Shown: positions 33,804 to 43,350 of the stretch, in pieces
How positions within the stretch are numbered: the stretch's first letter is position 1
Layout of the letters: every line of letters starts with the position of its first letter
Source: Amantichitinum ursilacus
Lineage (GTDB): Bacteria; Pseudomonadota; Gammaproteobacteria; Burkholderiales; Chitinibacteraceae
Reading direction: 5' to 3'
DNA: 64,000 nt
Assembly: GCF_001294205.1 (NCBI RefSeq)
Contig: NZ_LAQT01000036.1
Location: 140,952-204,951 of the forward strand
Notes under the pieces: model-generated
Told to the model about the DNA's origin: nothing
Databases searched by the model: none
The model's input: only the letters and a program-made list of their open reading frames with translations
Translations under genes and position numbers: made by a program

Positions 33804-34961
33804 TCAGCGACCTGCCACGGCTTGCAGGTGCGCGGCAAAGTCACTGGCGCTGGATAAACCAATTACGCGCTTGGTCTGCAGCTTGCCGGCCTTGTCGTAG
33901 AAGATGATGGCGGGCGGGCCGTACAGGCCAAATTGCTTGAGCAAGGCGGCGTCATCGTCCGAGTTGGCCGAGACATCGGCGCGCAGCAGTACAAAATTCT
34001 GCAGCTCGGCTTTGACGTTGGCGTCGGGCAGCACGTTCTTTTCAAACTCGACGCAAGACACGCACCAGTCCGCATAAAAATCGAGCATCACCGGCTTGCC
34101 GTTGGCTTGCGCCACCGCTTGCTGCAATTGCTGCACCGACTTCACGGTCTGGAATTCAGCGGCATGGCTGGCGCCCTTGGGCCACAGCGGCTGGCTGATC
34201 CAGATGGCGCTGCCCAGCATGATGACGCCAAACACGCGCTTGACGTTGCTCATGGTTTTGCCGCTCAAGCGCGGCAGCACGCTGCTGCCAAATGCGCCAA
34301 TCAGCAACAGCGGCACACCGGTACCCACGCCCAGCGCATATAAAGCACTGCCGCCCAGCACGCGATCGCCGGTTTTGGCCATAAACGCCAGCGCGCCAAA
34401 CAACGGCGGCGCCATGCATGCGCCCACCAGCAGGGCCGACAGCATGCCCATCACAAACACCGGCGCCAGTTGGCCACCGGGCAAACGGTTGGCCAGATCA
34501 TTGATCTTGCTCTGAAAGCCGCCGGGCATTTGCAGCTCAAACAGACCGAACATCGACAGCGCCATGATCACAAAAAACAGCACCAGCACGGCGGTGGTAA
34601 TCGGGCTTTGCAATTGCACGGTCAGCAAAGTGCCCGTGCTGGCGGCGGCCACGCCGACCACCGTATAGGTCAGCGCCAGGCCTTGCGTATACACCAGCGT
34701 CAGGCCAAAGGCGCGCCAACGGCTTTGCGATTGGCCGATGACAATGCCCGATACGATAGGCAACAACGGATACATACAGGCCGTTAACGCCAGGCCCACG
34801 CCCGCCGCAAAAAACAGGCCCAAGGTGAGCCAAAGATTGCCACTGGACAACGCGCGCGACGTGGCGTCGCCCGCATCCACCGCCCAGGCCGAGGCCGACA
34901 GCCCCAGCAGCGCCATCACCGAAAACACCGAAACCATTCCCTGCACCAAACCACGCCTCAC
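33804..34961 (-). CDS. dsbD: DsbD-type thiol:disulfide interchange protein lacking the N-terminal domain
   Basis: 385 residues from a GTG at 34961 with AGGAGAAAGCC in front; an ATG at 34937 is the alternative. A signal-like helix is followed directly by the eight-helix transmembrane domain with its two redox Cys (ALTACMYP and VGACMAPP). A C-terminal thioredoxin domain with WCVSC follows. The periplasmic alpha domain of full-length DsbD is missing, so electrons would pass to a different periplasmic partner. It is the first gene of the copper operon and may keep thiols reduced for copper handling. Confidence 0.9.
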   Translation of the reverse strand: MRRGLVQGMVSVFSVMALLGLSASAWAVDAGDATSRALSSGNLWLTLGLFFAAGVGLALTACMYPLLPIVSGIVIGQSQSRWRAFGLTLVYTQGLALTYTVVGVAAASTGTLLTVQLQSPITTAVLVLFFVIMALSMFGLFELQMPGGFQSKINDLANRLPGGQLAPVFVMGMLSALLVGACMAPPLFGALAFMAKTGDRVLGGSALYALGVGTGVPLLLIGAFGSSVLPRLSGKTMSNVKRVFGVIMLGSAIWISQPLWPKGASHAAEFQTVKSVQQLQQAVAQANGKPVMLDFYADWCVSCVEFEKNVLPDANVKAELQNFVLLRADVSANSDDDAALLKQFGLYGPPAIIFYDKAGKLQTKRVIGLSSASDFAAHLQAVAGR

Positions 34962-35274
34962 GGCTTTCTCCTGCTTGCATCCGGCCACGTCTGGGCCGGG
35001 TTCCCGAATTCTAACGGATGAGACCACCGACTGGTTCACCGGCGCGCCTGGCATCCGACGCGGCGATCTGAGGTAAGGCCGTCGCCACCCGCCCAAGTTG
35101 CAATCCGCGCGAGTGTTGCAGCCAACCCACAGCGCCGGGCGCGTTTTACACGCGTTGCGTCGGGCTTGGGATTTGCGCCTTGCTGGCCCGCGCTGGCCGG
35201 ACAAATTCCGCAACTTCCCCTACCCCAACCCACCGAGCGGTTGGTCAGCGGCCGCCATGATAACGCCACGTATC

Positions 35275-35295
35275 GATATTACAAATAGAAATATC
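35275..35295. promoter_or_regulatory. AT-rich dyad upstream of the large TonB receptor gene
   Basis: GATATT-N9-AATATC, in the AT-rich part of the 474-base region between divergent dsbD and the receptor. Its size is similar to a Fur box but the sequence match is poor. The rest of 34962-35435 shows no gene. Confidence 0.3.
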
Positions 35296-35435
35296 AATAA
35301 ATTTTCTTATACGTTTGTGAGATAAACACTTTTTGCTATTTTGGCCAGCGACAGCTTCAAAACCCGACGCTGCAGCCCGCCGGGCGAGCACAACCCGCCC
35401 TACAAAAACCAGCAAACCGAAACAGAGAGAGAGCA

Positions 35436-38108
35436 ATGCGACCCCATCTGACGCCGCTTGCGCTAGCCGTGCTGATCGCCGGCATCGCGCACGCTGACGA
35501 TTCCACTGACCCCGCCAATGTCGCCCCGGTAACCGTAACCGGCAGCCGCATTCCCCGCGCCCAGCAAGAAGGCCCCACGCCCGTCACCGTGATTACCGGC
35601 GCCGAGCTGGAAAAACAGGGCTACCGCAACGTATATGACGCGCTAAACCAGCAAGCGCAAAACAGCGGCTTTACCCAGGGCGCGGATTTCGGCAATACCT
35701 TTACCCCCGCCGCCAATGCCATCAGCCTGCGTGGCTTGGGCCCCAATCACACGCTGGTGCTGATTAATGGCCGTCGCGTGGCGGATTACCCTACCGCTTA
35801 TGATGGCTCGGTCAACTTTGTTAACCTGGCCAATATTCCTTCGGCGTTGGTGGAGCGCATTGAAATCCTCAATGCCGGCGCTTCGGCCATTTATGGTTCG
35901 GATGCAATTGCCGGGGTGGTCAATATCATCCTCAAGACCCACGCCGACGGCATTAATCTGAACGTTAAAGCGGGTAGCACCACACGCGGCGGTGGCGACA
36001 ATGGCCGCGTGCAAATCAGTGGCGGTAAAGATTTTGGCGATGTCAGCACCGTGTTTGCGTTGGAGGTGAGCAAAACGCAAATGCTGTGGAGCAAGGATCG
36101 CGACTTTATGTCGGATTCCACCGCGGGCGGCGCCGCGCCAGTGCGGATCTGGGGCCGGCGCAATCTGGACGATGGCGTCTATCTGGGCGGCGCTAATTGC
36201 GGCGCATTTGGCGGTTTGTTTAACAGCAGCACCGTGGCCGTGGGCAAAGGCGATAACGCTTATTGCGGCAGCGGCCAGGCGCAACCGTCGTACTGGACCA
36301 TCCAGACACAAAACCAGAGCGAAAACTTTTACGGTGGCCTGCAATGGGCGCTGAACGACAACACCACGTTCTTTGCCGACGTAATGCTGGGTTTTAACGA
36401 CACGCAAAACAACACGCGTGGGCCCACCTGGACTTCGTTGCTGGCAACCGATGGCTATTTCTTTAACAAAGACACTGGTCTGGACGAGCAATGGACGCGG
36501 CGTTTTGCGCCCGAAGAAATTGGCGGCGCGGATGTGTGGAACCGCAAATGGCGCGATAGCGCAGTCAATCTATCCACCGGCCTGCGCGGCAGCTTTGGCA
36601 ATAGCGGTTGGGATTACGAAGCGGTCTATAACATTTCGGGTTATCTAAGCCGCAATACCGTGCCGCGTTTACTGGCCTCGGTGGACGATTATTTCCTCGG
36701 CCCAAGGCTGGGCACCACCGACGATGGTATCGGCATTTATTCGCCCAATCTGGCGCGCTTTAATCAGCCTTTGACCTCCGACCAGTTCAATAGCCTGGTG
36801 GGCCATACCGAAAGCCGCGACGCTGCCTGGACGCAAACCGGCAGCCTGACCACCACCGGCAAGCTGTACGATTTGCCCGCTGGCCCGCTGAAAGCCGCGG
36901 CGCTGCTGGAACTGGGCAGCCAGGGCTATAGCAATCATCCGGACAGCCAGATCAATCAGGGCCTGTTTTACAACACCAGCGGTGCGCAGGACGTTAGCGG
37001 ATCGCGCACGCGCAAAGCGGCGGCGCTGGAACTGGATATCCCCATCGTCAAGCAGCTGGATGCCACGCTGGCCGGCCGGTATGACCAATACACCTTTGCC
37101 GACCATAGCGATGGCAAATTTACGTGGAACGTGGGTCTGCAATATCGCCCGGTCAATACGCTGCTGTTGCGCGCCAACTACGCCACCAGCTTTCGCGCCC
37201 CGGATATGAATTACATCTACGAGGCATCGACCAAGGGTTATTACGCGTCCACCACCGATTACTATCGTTGCTACAAAGCCAACCAGTCCTTATCCAATTG
37301 CGATTACGCCAACTATTCGCCGGGCGCCAATTATGTGGAAGCGGGCAACCGGAATCTGCAATCGGAAAACGGCAAATCATTTGGCTATGGTTTTGTCTGG
37401 TCGCCGTCGCGCAATTTTGATGTCTCGGTTGATTACTGGAATATCAAGATCGACAATCTGGTGACCGATCTGGACCCGGACAAACTGCTGCGCACCGAAG
37501 CCGCTTGCCGCACGGGCGTGGATGATCCGACTTCGTCGCTATGTAAAGACGCTTTTGCGCGCGTGGTGCGCAACCCGGATAACGCGGTGCTGGACCCCGG
37601 CGCCATCAATACCATCCTGGTTAATCCGATTAATGCAGCGCAGGAATCCACCAGCGGCTTTGATATTGGCGGCAAATACAAATGGACCTGGGGCCCGGTG
37701 GGCGACTTTCTGTTTAGCGCCAATTACAGCAAGACGCTGACGCACCACTATCAGCAATTTGCCGATGACCCGGTGGATGATGAATTGCACGATATGACCA
37801 ATTACGACTGGCCGGACAAGCTGAATGCGCAAGTCACCTGGTCACGCAATGCGTGGACGTCCACCGTGCAGGTGACGCGTTATGGCAAAGTGCCTAATGC
37901 CGAAGGCAGCGCTTATCTAACCCCCACCGCATTGGCCAATCTGAGCGTGGGTTATGACTTTACCAAGCAAGCGTCTTTGTCGTTGATCGTTAATAACGTA
38001 CTCAATACCATCAAGCATGACGATTCCGCCGGCTGGCCGTTTTATGCCGTGGGCAGTTATCTGCCGTATGGCCGCCAATGGTGGCTGGAATTCAACTACA
38101 AGCTGTAA
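35436..38108 (+). CDS. Large TonB-dependent receptor
   Basis: 890 residues. A signal peptide (LALAVLIAGIAHA) is followed by a TonB-box-like VTVTGSRIPR, a plug domain (AISLRGLGPNHTLVLINGRR, IYGSDAIAGVVNIIL) and a long barrel ending LEFNYKL. This plug type (with GSRIPR and INGRR) is common in receptors for carbohydrates and other complex nutrients rather than siderophores. Ligand unknown. The thioredoxin-fold gene 85 bases downstream is likely cotranscribed. Confidence 0.92.
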   Translation: MRPHLTPLALAVLIAGIAHADDSTDPANVAPVTVTGSRIPRAQQEGPTPVTVITGAELEKQGYRNVYDALNQQAQNSGFTQGADFGNTFTPAANAISLRGLGPNHTLVLINGRRVADYPTAYDGSVNFVNLANIPSALVERIEILNAGASAIYGSDAIAGVVNIILKTHADGINLNVKAGSTTRGGGDNGRVQISGGKDFGDVSTVFALEVSKTQMLWSKDRDFMSDSTAGGAAPVRIWGRRNLDDGVYLGGANCGAFGGLFNSSTVAVGKGDNAYCGSGQAQPSYWTIQTQNQSENFYGGLQWALNDNTTFFADVMLGFNDTQNNTRGPTWTSLLATDGYFFNKDTGLDEQWTRRFAPEEIGGADVWNRKWRDSAVNLSTGLRGSFGNSGWDYEAVYNISGYLSRNTVPRLLASVDDYFLGPRLGTTDDGIGIYSPNLARFNQPLTSDQFNSLVGHTESRDAAWTQTGSLTTTGKLYDLPAGPLKAAALLELGSQGYSNHPDSQINQGLFYNTSGAQDVSGSRTRKAAALELDIPIVKQLDATLAGRYDQYTFADHSDGKFTWNVGLQYRPVNTLLLRANYATSFRAPDMNYIYEASTKGYYASTTDYYRCYKANQSLSNCDYANYSPGANYVEAGNRNLQSENGKSFGYGFVWSPSRNFDVSVDYWNIKIDNLVTDLDPDKLLRTEAACRTGVDDPTSSLCKDAFARVVRNPDNAVLDPGAINTILVNPINAAQESTSGFDIGGKYKWTWGPVGDFLFSANYSKTLTHHYQQFADDPVDDELHDMTNYDWPDKLNAQVTWSRNAWTSTVQVTRYGKVPNAEGSAYLTPTALANLSVGYDFTKQASLSLIVNNVLNTIKHDDSAGWPFYAVGSYLPYGRQWWLEFNYKL

Positions 38109-38135
38109 TTGCGCGTTAGTCGCAATAGCATCAAC

Positions 38136-38163
38136 CCAAAGCGGGGCCATCCCCTGCTTTGGG
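38136..38163 (+). other. Intercistronic hairpin after the TonB receptor
   Basis: CCAAAGCGGGG-CCAT-CCCCTGCTTTGG folds into a stem with a one-base bulge between the receptor and thioredoxin-like genes. The following TTGTT is too weak for a full terminator, so partial read-through is expected. Confidence 0.5.
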
Positions 38164-38193
38164 CATTGTTCCACTCCGTTTTAAAGGCGAAAC

Positions 38194-39747
38194 ATGAAAC
38201 CGATGATACTCAGCGTGCTTACCAGTGCGCTGCTACTGACCGCGCCGTTGACCCACGCCGCGGAAACCCACGCCCTGCCACCCGGGATTGCCTGGCAACA
38301 AGGCGATGTCGATGCCGCCTTTGCCCAGGCGCGCGCCACGCACAAGCCGCTGTTTTTGTATTGGGGCGCGGTGTGGTGCCCGCCCTGCAATCAGGTCAAG
38401 GCCACCATTTTTAATCAGCAGGCGTTTATTGAACGCTCCGCGGCGTTTATCCCGGTGTATCTGGATGGCGATAGCGACAGCGCGCAAAAATGGGGGGAGC
38501 GTTTTAAAGTGGTGGGCTACCCCACCATGATTCTGTTTAAACCCGATGGCACCGAAATTACGCGCCTGCCCGGCGAAGTGGATGCCGAGCGGTATATGCA
38601 AGTGCTGTCGCTGGGCCTGAACGCCACGCATCCGGTCAATGAAAGCCTGGCCAATGGCCTGAAGCCCAAAGCGCACCTTAGCGCCAACGAATGGCAAATG
38701 CTTGCGGATTATTCCTGGGATACCGGCGACACTCAGCTGATCGACGCCAAAACCTTGCCGGGCGCGCTGCAAACGCTGGCCCGGCACGCAGCGCTGGACC
38801 ACGCGCCCGCCCCGGCCTTGCGGCTTAACCTGAAAGCGGCAGCGGCCGCGGCAGGCTCGAAAGACGTACCGGCCGGCTTTAACAAGCCGCAAGCGCTGAA
38901 TGCACTGAACGCCGTGTTGGCCGACCCCAAACGCGTGCGGGCCAATTTCGATATCCTGGTGATTACGCCCGATGATCTGGTGCCTTTGCTGACCGAAAGC
39001 GGCACGCCCGCGCGGCAACATCTGGTGGCGGCGTGGAACAAGGCGCTGGTGGCATTGGCCAGCGATAACAGCATCTCCACCACCGACCGCCTGACCGCGC
39101 TGGATGGGCAACTGGTACTGGCCAGGCTGGATCTGGCCAAAGACCAGGCGCTGCCCGACCCGTTATTGCAGCAGGTGCGCAGCGCCGTGGCGGCGGCCGA
39201 CCAGGCCACCACCAATGGGTATGAGCGCCAATCGGTAATCAGCCAGGCGTCGGATGATCTGGTGCGCGCCGGATTGCTGGATGAATCGGATGCGCTGCTG
39301 AAGGCCGAACTGACGCGTTCACATGCGCCGTACTACTTTATGCTGGGCCTGGCCGCCAACGCCAAAACCCGTGGCGACAACACAGCCGCCCTCAGCTGGT
39401 ACGAGCAAGCCTGGACCGCGGCAGAAGGCCCGGCTACGCGTTTGCAATGGGGCGTGGGTTACGTCAACAACCTGATCAATCTGGCCCCGACGCAAGACGC
39501 CAAGGTGCAGCAAGTGGCCAGTAGCGTGATCAAGGAAGCCGGTGAAACCAACAACGCGTTTTATGAGCGCAGCCAGCGCTCGTTGCAGCGCCTGGCCACC
39601 GGCCTGGCCAAGTGGAACAGCGACAAGCAGCATCAAGCCACAGTGGATACGCTGGCCAGCCAGTTGTCGAATGTGTGCGCCAAGCTGCCTGCGGCGGATC
39701 CGCAACGCGGCAATTGCGAAGGCCTGGTGAAGGCCGCGCGCGGCTAA
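38194..39747 (+). CDS. Secreted thioredoxin-fold protein with long helical C-terminus
   Basis: 517 residues. A signal peptide (ILSVLTSALLLTAPLTHA) is followed by a thioredoxin domain at about residues 30-150 with active site WCPPC and the cis-Pro loop VGYPTMIL. The remaining 350 residues are Ala/Leu-rich and helical, partly TPR-like (NTAALSWYEQAWTAAEG). It would act in the periplasm as a disulfide-exchange protein or as a chaperone for the TonB receptor encoded just upstream. That partnership is inferred from order and spacing. Confidence 0.88.
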   Translation: MKPMILSVLTSALLLTAPLTHAAETHALPPGIAWQQGDVDAAFAQARATHKPLFLYWGAVWCPPCNQVKATIFNQQAFIERSAAFIPVYLDGDSDSAQKWGERFKVVGYPTMILFKPDGTEITRLPGEVDAERYMQVLSLGLNATHPVNESLANGLKPKAHLSANEWQMLADYSWDTGDTQLIDAKTLPGALQTLARHAALDHAPAPALRLNLKAAAAAAGSKDVPAGFNKPQALNALNAVLADPKRVRANFDILVITPDDLVPLLTESGTPARQHLVAAWNKALVALASDNSISTTDRLTALDGQLVLARLDLAKDQALPDPLLQQVRSAVAAADQATTNGYERQSVISQASDDLVRAGLLDESDALLKAELTRSHAPYYFMLGLAANAKTRGDNTAALSWYEQAWTAAEGPATRLQWGVGYVNNLINLAPTQDAKVQQVASSVIKEAGETNNAFYERSQRSLQRLATGLAKWNSDKQHQATVDTLASQLSNVCAKLPAADPQRGNCEGLVKAARG

Positions 39748-39813
39748 TGTCAGTGCCTGTTAACGCCACGTATTTGATTTCGGCGTTTTAAACCAGGCGG
39801 CCCTCATGGCCCT

Positions 39814-39859
39814 CCGCATACCTCCCGCCGGCCGGGATGCGTATGCGGTGGGCTTGTTT
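39814..39859 (+). terminator. Terminator-like hairpin after the thioredoxin gene
   Basis: CCGCATAC (39814-39821) pairs with GTATGCGG (39841-39848). A GC-rich inner part is available, and GGGCTTGTTTTA follows. Confidence 0.5.
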
Positions 39860-39929
39860 TATGCCTTGTTTGCCACCACCCTGCCCGCGTGGCCCCAACC
39901 GGCGGCGCGTTCATAACAAGGATAAAACC

Positions 39930-40457
39930 ATGACGATTTCGCTTTATCACGCCAGCGTGCCCGTGTTCCTGCGCGGCCTGGACAACCTGGAAGCGGTGTT
40001 GCGCAAGGCGCAAGCGCATGCCGCCGAGAAACAACTGGACCCGGCGGCATTGCTGAGCGCACGGCTGGCCCCCGACATGTTTGATCTGACCCGCCAGGTG
40101 CAAAGCGCCTGTGACGCGGCCAAAGCCGGCACTGCCCGCCTGGCAGGCCAGACGCCGCCGTCGTTTGCCGATACCGAAACCACCTTTGCCGAACTGTTTG
40201 AGCGTATCGCCAAAACCGTCGCGTTTATCAAAAGCGTGCCGGCCAGCGACATCGACGGCCATGAAGACCGCGTGGTCACGCTTAAAATGCGTGGCGGCGA
40301 AGTCAGCTTTGCGCCGGTGCCGTATCTGCTGAGCTTTGTGCTGCCCAACTTCTATTTCCACCTGACCACCGCCTATGGCGTGATGCGTCATTACGGTGTG
40401 CAACTGGGCAAGCTGGATTACCTGGGCACGCTGCCGCCGCCGGCCGACTGGATCTAA
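39930..40457 (+). CDS. DUF1993-family protein
   Basis: 175 residues. The opening TISLYHASVPVFLRGLDNLEAVLRKA and the later FYFHLTTAYGVMRHYGVQLGKLDYLG with a final PPPADWI are typical of DUF1993, helical proteins of the DinB-like four-helix type. Biochemical role is not known. AAGGATAAAACC precedes the ATG at 39930. It has its own strong terminator. Confidence 0.88.
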   Translation: MTISLYHASVPVFLRGLDNLEAVLRKAQAHAAEKQLDPAALLSARLAPDMFDLTRQVQSACDAAKAGTARLAGQTPPSFADTETTFAELFERIAKTVAFIKSVPASDIDGHEDRVVTLKMRGGEVSFAPVPYLLSFVLPNFYFHLTTAYGVMRHYGVQLGKLDYLGTLPPPADWI

Positions 40458-40475
40458 CCTTCGCCCATCCAGACC

Positions 40476-40522
40476 GCGGATCGCGGCAGTGGCAGGTTGC
40501 CACTGTTCCGATCCGCTTTTTT
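40476..40522 (+). terminator. Strong intrinsic terminator after the DUF1993 gene
   Basis: GCGGATCG (40476-40483) pairs with CGATCCGC (40509-40516), an inner stem CAGTGGCA/TGCCACTG extends it, and TTTTTT follows at 40517. Confidence 0.9.
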
Positions 40523-40593
40523 GCGTTGTATATCTGATGAGCGCGCCGCGCGTTGGTTAAAATGCCCCTCTGCTTTTGACTGTCTGGTCGCTC

Positions 40594-41988
40594 ATGTCCC
40601 GCACGATGCTGTTGCCGTTGATTGTTGCCTGCGCTTTGTTCATGGAAAACATGGACGCCACTGTAATCGCCACCTCGCTGCCGGTTTTGGCGCGTGACCT
40701 GGGGCAGAACCCGATTACCCTGAAGCTGGCGCTGACCTCGTACGTGGTGGGGCTGGGCGTATTCATCCCGGTATGCGGCTGGGTGGCCGACCGCTTTGGC
40801 TCGCGCTCGGTATTCCAGACCGCCATTGCCGTTTTTATGCTGGGATCGTTGCTGTGTGCGGTATCCAGCACCTTGTTCGAGTTTGTGGCTGCGCGCTTTT
40901 TGCAAGGCGTGGGCGGCGCGATGATGGTACCGGTGGGCCGCATCATCATCTTTCGCGCCGTGCCGCGCGCCGAACTGGTCAAGGCCATCAGCTATCTGAC
41001 CCTGCCCGCCTTGTTCGGCCCCATCATCGGGCCGCCGCTGGGGGGCTTTATCACCACGTATTTTCATTGGCGCTGGATTTTTGTTATCAACATCCCGGTG
41101 AGCCTGTTGGGCATCTGGCTGGCCGCGCGCTTTATCGAAAACCAGCGCGAAACCACCACGCAAAAACTGGATGTGATCGGCTTTGCGCTTTCAGCCAGCG
41201 GCAGCGCATTAACCATGTGCGGCCTGGCCTTGCTGGGCAGCCATCTGGTGGCTTTGTGGTTGGCGCTGGGGCTGACGGCGCTGGGTGCGTTGTTGTTGTT
41301 TGGCTACTTTAATTACGCGCGTCGCGCCGTCGCACCGTTGCTGGATTTGCGCTTTCTGCACATCCCGACGTTTCGTGCCAGCGTGCTGGGTGGATCGCTG
41401 TTTCGCATCGGCCTGGGTGCGGTGCCGTTCTTGCTGCCGCTGGCCCTGCAGGAAGGCTTGGGCATGAATGCCTTTGTCTCGGGCACCATCACCTGCGCTT
41501 CGGCCTTTGGCGCGATGTTCATGAAAAGCATCGGGCCGCGCGTGTTACGCCGCTACGGCTTTCGCAATGTGTTGATGGTGAATGCGGTGCTGGCCGGGCT
41601 GGCGATTGCGTCGTATGGCTTCTTCACCCCGGCCATGCCGCATCTGCTGTTGCTGGCGGTGGTCGCCTTGGGCGGCTTTTTTCCGTCGCTGCAATTTACC
41701 TGCCTTAACTCGGTGGTCTACGCCGATATCGCCAGCGAAGACGCGGGCCGCGCCACCAGTTTTGCCAGCGTGGTGCAGCAGTTGTCGCTGGGCCTGGGCG
41801 TCATCGTGGCGGGCATGGCGTTGCAGCTCTCCAACCATGTGCAAGGCCATGCCCATATCGAATACACCGATTTCTGGCCCGCCTTTGTACTGCTGGGCAT
41901 GTTCTCGATTGCATCGATTGTTGAAACCCGCCGCTTGCATGCCGATGCCGGCCAGGCCATGGCGCAAGGCCAGACCCAGGCGGCTTAG
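40594..41988 (+). CDS. MFS multidrug transporter, DHA2 family
   Basis: 464 residues with about fourteen hydrophobic segments, as in EmrB/QacA-like transporters. Motifs include MENMDATVIATSLPVLARDLG at the first helix, GWVADRFGSRSVF (motif A), RFLQGVGGAMMVPVGR (motif B) and GPIIGPPLGGFI (motif C of antiporters). It exports drugs or metabolites at the inner membrane using the proton gradient. No adaptor (EmrA-like) gene is adjacent. The start at 40594 is used in place of an in-frame TTG at 40576. Confidence 0.92.
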   Translation: MSRTMLLPLIVACALFMENMDATVIATSLPVLARDLGQNPITLKLALTSYVVGLGVFIPVCGWVADRFGSRSVFQTAIAVFMLGSLLCAVSSTLFEFVAARFLQGVGGAMMVPVGRIIIFRAVPRAELVKAISYLTLPALFGPIIGPPLGGFITTYFHWRWIFVINIPVSLLGIWLAARFIENQRETTTQKLDVIGFALSASGSALTMCGLALLGSHLVALWLALGLTALGALLLFGYFNYARRAVAPLLDLRFLHIPTFRASVLGGSLFRIGLGAVPFLLPLALQEGLGMNAFVSGTITCASAFGAMFMKSIGPRVLRRYGFRNVLMVNAVLAGLAIASYGFFTPAMPHLLLLAVVALGGFFPSLQFTCLNSVVYADIASEDAGRATSFASVVQQLSLGLGVIVAGMALQLSNHVQGHAHIEYTDFWPAFVLLGMFSIASIVETRRLHADAGQAMAQGQTQAA

Positions 41989-42006
41989 ACGGTTGCGCGG
42001 CGCCGG

Positions 42007-43233
42007 TTAAACCACTGGCGGATTGCTGCGGGCGGCCGTTTGTTCGGCCAGGCTCTGCTCTTGCGGCGGCACCACCGGCACCGGTTGCGCGGGCGTGATA
42101 TCGGTCTGGATGCCCTCGGCGATCCAGGCATTGGTTAGCGTGTACGTCACCGCCAACACCACCGGCCCGACAAACAAGCCGACGATGCCAAACGCGAACA
42201 TGCCGCCCAATACGCCCACCAGGATCAGCAGCAGCGGCAAATTGGCGCCGCGTTTAATCAGCATGGGCCGCAAGAAGTTATCCAGCATGCCCACCACGCC
42301 TGATATCACCAGCAGGATGATGGCCTTGGTGGTTTCCTGTTCGTAATACAGCCAACCCACGCTGCAGATCAGCACGGGCAACGGCCCGATCTGCGCGATG
42401 CAGAGCATCAACATGGCGGCGGTTAGCAACCCCGCCAGCGGGATGCCAACAATGGCCAGACCTATGCCGCCCAGAATGGACTGCGTCAGCGCCGTCACCA
42501 CAATGCCCAGCGCCACAGCGCGTATGGCTTGGCCGCCCAGATGCACCACGTTTTCGCCGCGTTCCCCGGCCATCCGATGCGCAAAGCGCAAGACGGCGGC
42601 CAGCGCCACCTCGCCGCGTACATACAGCACCAGGCAGATCACCAGCGTCAGCAGCAAATGCACAGCCAGCATGCCCGCCGTGCCTGCTGTAGCAAACGCG
42701 CGTTGCGCAATCGCGGCCATATACGGCTGGATGCGTGCGGCGGCAGCGCTGGAACCGCCATCCGCCAGCTTCTGCCATTCCACCGCCACGCGATCGCCCA
42801 CCAGCGGAATGTTGTGCACCCACGCCGGGGGCGGCGAAAAGATGTACTGCGGAATCGCTTTGACCAGCGCGACAATCTGGTCGGAGTGGTCCACCAACGT
42901 AATCACCGCCGCCACCAGCGGCACCACAATGATCAGCAGGATGGCGACGATCATCGCCACCGCCGCCAGCGTGCGCTTGTGCCACAGCCGTTTTTGCAGC
43001 CCCAGCATCAGCGGCCACGTGGCCACCACCACCGTAGTGGCCCAGATCAGCGCGGGCAAAAACGGCCGGAGCACCCAGAGCGAACCACCGATCATCAAAG
43101 CAATCAGCAAAATGGATAACAGTTGGCGTGGCAGATCGGAAACCGGCCGGGTTGGCGGATGCGGCAGCGGAGCAACAGCAGCCGGTGCGGCCGGATGGGT
43201 GGCTTGAACAGGTGTTACGGGGCTGGCAGGCAC
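42007..43233 (-). CDS. AI-2E family transporter
   Basis: 408 residues with about eight hydrophobic segments and the family's C-terminal pattern (GVVGMLDNFLRPMLIKRGANLPLLLILVGVLGG, FVGPVVLAVTYTL). An N-terminal 40-residue Pro/Ala-rich tail precedes the first helix. The family covers putative exporters, some linked to autoinducer-2 and others working as Na+/H+ antiporters. No lux genes are nearby, so the substrate is unknown. Confidence 0.9.
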   Translation of the reverse strand: MPASPVTPVQATHPAAPAAVAPLPHPPTRPVSDLPRQLLSILLIALMIGGSLWVLRPFLPALIWATTVVVATWPLMLGLQKRLWHKRTLAAVAMIVAILLIIVVPLVAAVITLVDHSDQIVALVKAIPQYIFSPPPAWVHNIPLVGDRVAVEWQKLADGGSSAAAARIQPYMAAIAQRAFATAGTAGMLAVHLLLTLVICLVLYVRGEVALAAVLRFAHRMAGERGENVVHLGGQAIRAVALGIVVTALTQSILGGIGLAIVGIPLAGLLTAAMLMLCIAQIGPLPVLICSVGWLYYEQETTKAIILLVISGVVGMLDNFLRPMLIKRGANLPLLLILVGVLGGMFAFGIVGLFVGPVVLAVTYTLTNAWIAEGIQTDITPAQPVPVVPPQEQSLAEQTAARSNPPVV

Positions 43234-43309
43234 AAAGCGCTCCGGTAAGGGGACGAGCAGGATGTAGTTATCGCGCAGTATCGCGCGGCCGGGTGGGCTT
43301 TATTTATTG

Positions 43310-43341
43310 AAAATGCGCTGCGCGGTCAGATTGCGCAGCGC
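43310..43341 (-). terminator. Intrinsic terminator after ybaL
   Basis: GCGCTGCGC (43315-43323) and GCGCAGCGC (43333-43341) form a perfect 9-bp stem. On the minus strand ATTTTCAATAAAT follows, just past the antiporter stop. Confidence 0.7.
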
Positions 43342-43350
43342 GGGCATTGC

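Noticed and set aside
35275..35295. Fur box before the TonB receptor
   Set aside because: The dyad is AT-rich and symmetrical but matches the Fur consensus poorly; kept only as an unassigned dyad.
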